Assembly: GCA_910588595.1 (NCBI GenBank)
Contig: CAJUQU010000206.1
Coordinates: 1-7,166, forward strand
DNA from: an uncultured Lachnospiraceae bacterium
GTDB lineage: Bacteria; Bacillota_A; Clostridia; Lachnospirales; Lachnospiraceae
DNA length: 7,166 nt
Reading direction: 5' to 3'
The notes beneath the pieces were generated by a model. It was given only the letters and a program-made list of their open reading frames with translations. It was not told the origin of the DNA and did not search any database. Below are positions 5,393-7,166 of this stretch, piece by piece; position 1 is the first letter of the stretch; each line of letters starts with the position of its first letter. The translations under genes were made by a program, and so were the position numbers.

Positions 5393-6460
5393 ATGGCAGA
5401 GAACTTTAGAGAGTTTAATCCCGGAAACAATTCGGGAAATGAAAGAAATGACACACAAAACAGAACATCGAGAAACGGCGGCAGATCCTATGGAAAGATA
5501 GCTGTCGTCATAGCAGGACTGCTGATACTGGCTGTACTGTCGCTGGAGTCCGTCTATTCTATCGGGGAGCAGGAGCAGGGCGTGGTGACTACGTTTGGCC
5601 ATGCAGGCAGCGTAGTGACCTCCGGACTGCACTTTAAGATCCCGTTTGTGCAGAAAGTGACAAAAGTGAATACCACGATCCTGGGATTTCCCATTGGATA
5701 CAGGTCAGGCGGTGATGATAATGCCAGCCAGGAGCAGATCGACGATGAATCGCTCATGATCACTTCTGATTTCAATTTTGTAAATGTTGATTTTTATGTG
5801 GAGTACAAGGTGTCTGATCCCGTGAAATATCTGTACAATTCTAGGCAGCCCAAGGAGATACTCAAAAACATTGCACAGTCGTGTATCAGAAATATCATCA
5901 GCAATTACGTTGTGGATGATGTCATTACGACAGGAAAGAGCAAGATACAGGCTGAGATCAAGGAGATGATCATAGAGAAACTTGAGGAGCAGGACATCGG
6001 ATTGATGCTTGTCAATATTTCCATGCAGGATGCAGAACCGCCTACGGAGGATGTCATAGAGGCGTTCAAGGCAGTGGAGACTGCTAAGCAGGGCAAGGAG
6101 ACTGCGATCAACAATGCCAATAAATACCGGAATGAAAAGCTTCCCGAGGCGAGTGCAAAGGCAGACCAGATCACACAGGACGCGGAGGCTGCAAAGCAGG
6201 AGCGGGTGAACGAAGGCATCGCGCAGGCGGCAAGGTTCAATGAGATGTACGCTGAGTATGAGAAGAATCCGCTCCTGACAAAGCAGAGAATGTTCTACGA
6301 GGCGATGGAGGAGGTTCTTCCGGGAGTAAAACTGATCATCGATGATGGAAGCGGCGATCTGAACAAGACACTGTATCTCGACGAGCTGCAGCTGGAGGAT
6401 ATCACAGACAACAGGCCGGAAGCTTCTTCGGGTGACACCGTTACACAGGAGGGACAATAG
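5393..6460 (+). CDS. hflK: FtsH protease modulator HflK (SPFH/band 7 protein)
   Basis: Forms, with HflC, a membrane-anchored ring around FtsH that limits its access to membrane-protein substrates. The protein has 355 residues. A polar Asn/Arg/Gly-rich tail (1-34) precedes one membrane span (about 35-54, KIAVVIAGLLILAVLSLESV). The SPFH domain starts with YSIGEQEQGVVTTFG and GLHFKIPFVQKV and runs to about 215. The HflK signature DAEPPTEDVIEAF (213-225) leads into a long Ala/Glu/Lys-rich coiled coil (about 225-290) and a C-terminal segment with LYLDELQLED. The ATG at 5393 follows AGGAG (5380-5384) by 8 bases. hflC begins two bases after the stop and its ribosome binding site lies inside the end of hflK, so the two are translationally coupled. 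Confidence 0.95.
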   Translation: MAENFREFNPGNNSGNERNDTQNRTSRNGGRSYGKIAVVIAGLLILAVLSLESVYSIGEQEQGVVTTFGHAGSVVTSGLHFKIPFVQKVTKVNTTILGFPIGYRSGGDDNASQEQIDDESLMITSDFNFVNVDFYVEYKVSDPVKYLYNSRQPKEILKNIAQSCIRNIISNYVVDDVITTGKSKIQAEIKEMIIEKLEEQDIGLMLVNISMQDAEPPTEDVIEAFKAVETAKQGKETAINNANKYRNEKLPEASAKADQITQDAEAAKQERVNEGIAQAARFNEMYAEYEKNPLLTKQRMFYEAMEEVLPGVKLIIDDGSGDLNKTLYLDELQLEDITDNRPEASSGDTVTQEGQ

Positions 6461-6462
6461 AC

Positions 6463-7122
6463 ATGAAGAAAAAGTTTGGCAAAGCATTCTGCATCATCAT
6501 CCTGGCGGCAGCTCTGATACTGTTAGCCAATTCGGCATTTGTCATCAGGGAAAATCAATATGGATTAGTCCGGGAATTTGGGAGGATCGAGAGGGTGATA
6601 TCGGATTCCGGATTGTATTTCAAGGTGCCGTTCATACAGGAAAAAGACACTGTTTCAAAGGAATTGCTGCTCTATGATATCGCGAAGTCAGACGTGATCA
6701 CTCAGGACAAAAAGTCAATGATCGTGGACAGCTTTGTCCTGTGGCGCGTCACGGATCCTAAAGTCTTTGCACAGACGCTCAACACCTCGAGCCAGAATGC
6801 CGAGGGCAGGATCAATGTAGCGGTCTACAACTCGATCAAGAATGTCATAAGCAGTATGACCCAGGCGGATATCATAGCGGCGAGGGGGCAGAAGCTGACC
6901 AGCCTGATCATGGAAAATGTCACGGGGATCAATCAGTATGGGATAGAGATCACGACTGTTGAGATCAAACTTCTCGACCTGCCGGAGGACAATAAGAATG
7001 CAGTCTTTGAGAGGATGATATCAGAGCGCGAGAATATAGCAGCCACATACACGGCAGAAGGAAATTCTGACGCCCAGAAGATCCGCAACACGACAGACAA
7101 GGAAACCGCGCTGATGCTCTCG
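6463..7122 (+). CDS. hflC: FtsH protease modulator HflC (SPFH/band 7 protein), 3' end lost at contig end
   Basis: Partner of HflK in the FtsH-modulating membrane ring. 220 genuine codons are present. An N-terminal membrane segment (about 7-26, KAFCIIILAAALILLANSAF) is followed by the SPFH domain: VIRENQYGLVREFG, GLYFKVPFIQE, DSFVLWRVTDPKVF and VEIKLLDLPEDNKNAVFERM. The start of the coiled coil follows (ISERENIAATYTAEGNSDAQ, ending DKETALMLS). The C-terminal roughly 80-110 residues usual for the family are absent. ATG 6463 follows AGGAGGG (6447-6453) by 9 bases, two bases after the hflK stop. The frame stays open to 7166, but codons after 7122 (RSEEHTSELQS...) are translated sequencing adapter and must not be included. 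Confidence 0.95.
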
Positions 7123-7166
7123 AGATCGGAAGAGCACACGTCTGAACTCCAGTCACTGACAACCAT
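7123..7166. other. Illumina TruSeq-type adapter left at the contig end (not genomic)
   Basis: Bases 7123-7156 match, from memory and without mismatch, the 34-base TruSeq indexed adapter that begins AGATCGGAAGAGC and ends CTCCAGTCAC. The next eight bases, TGACAACC (7157-7164), sit where the sample index belongs, and the final AT agrees with the first two bases of the segment after the index. Translations through it give peptides known as adapter artefacts in protein databases: RSEEHTSELQS on plus, DWSSDVCSSDL and VTGVQTCALPI on minus. The library insert ended at 7122. Confidence 0.97.

Noticed and set aside
5705..6487. 260-codon minus-strand frame opposite hflK
   Set aside because: Antisense shadow of hflK with Leu/Cys/Arg-rich composition and no recognisable domain.
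6933..7166. Minus-strand open frames at the right edge (VSDWSSDVCSSDL... and SVTGVQTCALPIS...)
   Set aside because: Their N-terminal parts are translated sequencing adapter and the remainder is antisense to hflC.

Overview
This window looks like the end of a contig from a draft genome of a Clostridia-type Firmicute, most probably a Lachnospiraceae-like gut anaerobe. The assignment rests on the infC-rpmI-rplT order, strong AGGAGG-type ribosome binding sites, the Firmicute-type Y-family polymerase and the flavour of the proteins. It is inference from protein and signal style, not from a search. No CRISPR array, tRNA, rRNA or mobile element was seen.

Layout. On the minus strand, 1-770 is the N-terminal two thirds of a translesion (Y-family) DNA polymerase that runs off the left edge and starts with TTG. 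A 459-base divergent intergenic region follows. It carries a candidate promoter and a long structured leader for the translation operon: a 9-bp long-range stem enclosing a terminator hairpin with nine Ts, then a strong bulged hairpin. The operon is infC (IF3, very likely starting at an ATT codon at 1230), rpmI (L35) and rplT (L20). It is closed by a terminator-like hairpin at 2448-2497, which also hides the ribosome binding site of a possible 22-residue peptide. Next come a polytopic membrane protein of unknown function (2552-3742), an M20-family aminoacyl-histidine dipeptidase PepD (3874-5322), and the SPFH pair hflK (5393-6460) and hflC (6463 onward).

The last 44 bases (7123-7166) are not genomic. 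They are an Illumina TruSeq-type adapter followed by what looks like an 8-base index and the first two bases of the next adapter segment. hflC is therefore cut at 7122 by the assembly, and every reading frame through the end is an artefact past that point.

Functionally, infC, rpmI and rplT make translation initiation and 50S assembly components. They are usually co-regulated by L20 feedback on the leader. HflK and HflC form a membrane ring that modulates the FtsH protease, and PepD recycles His-containing dipeptides. The Y-family polymerase is a DNA-damage tolerance enzyme. There is no sign of a single novel multi-gene system. The most interesting biology is in the RNA: the infC leader and the structured segment after rplT.
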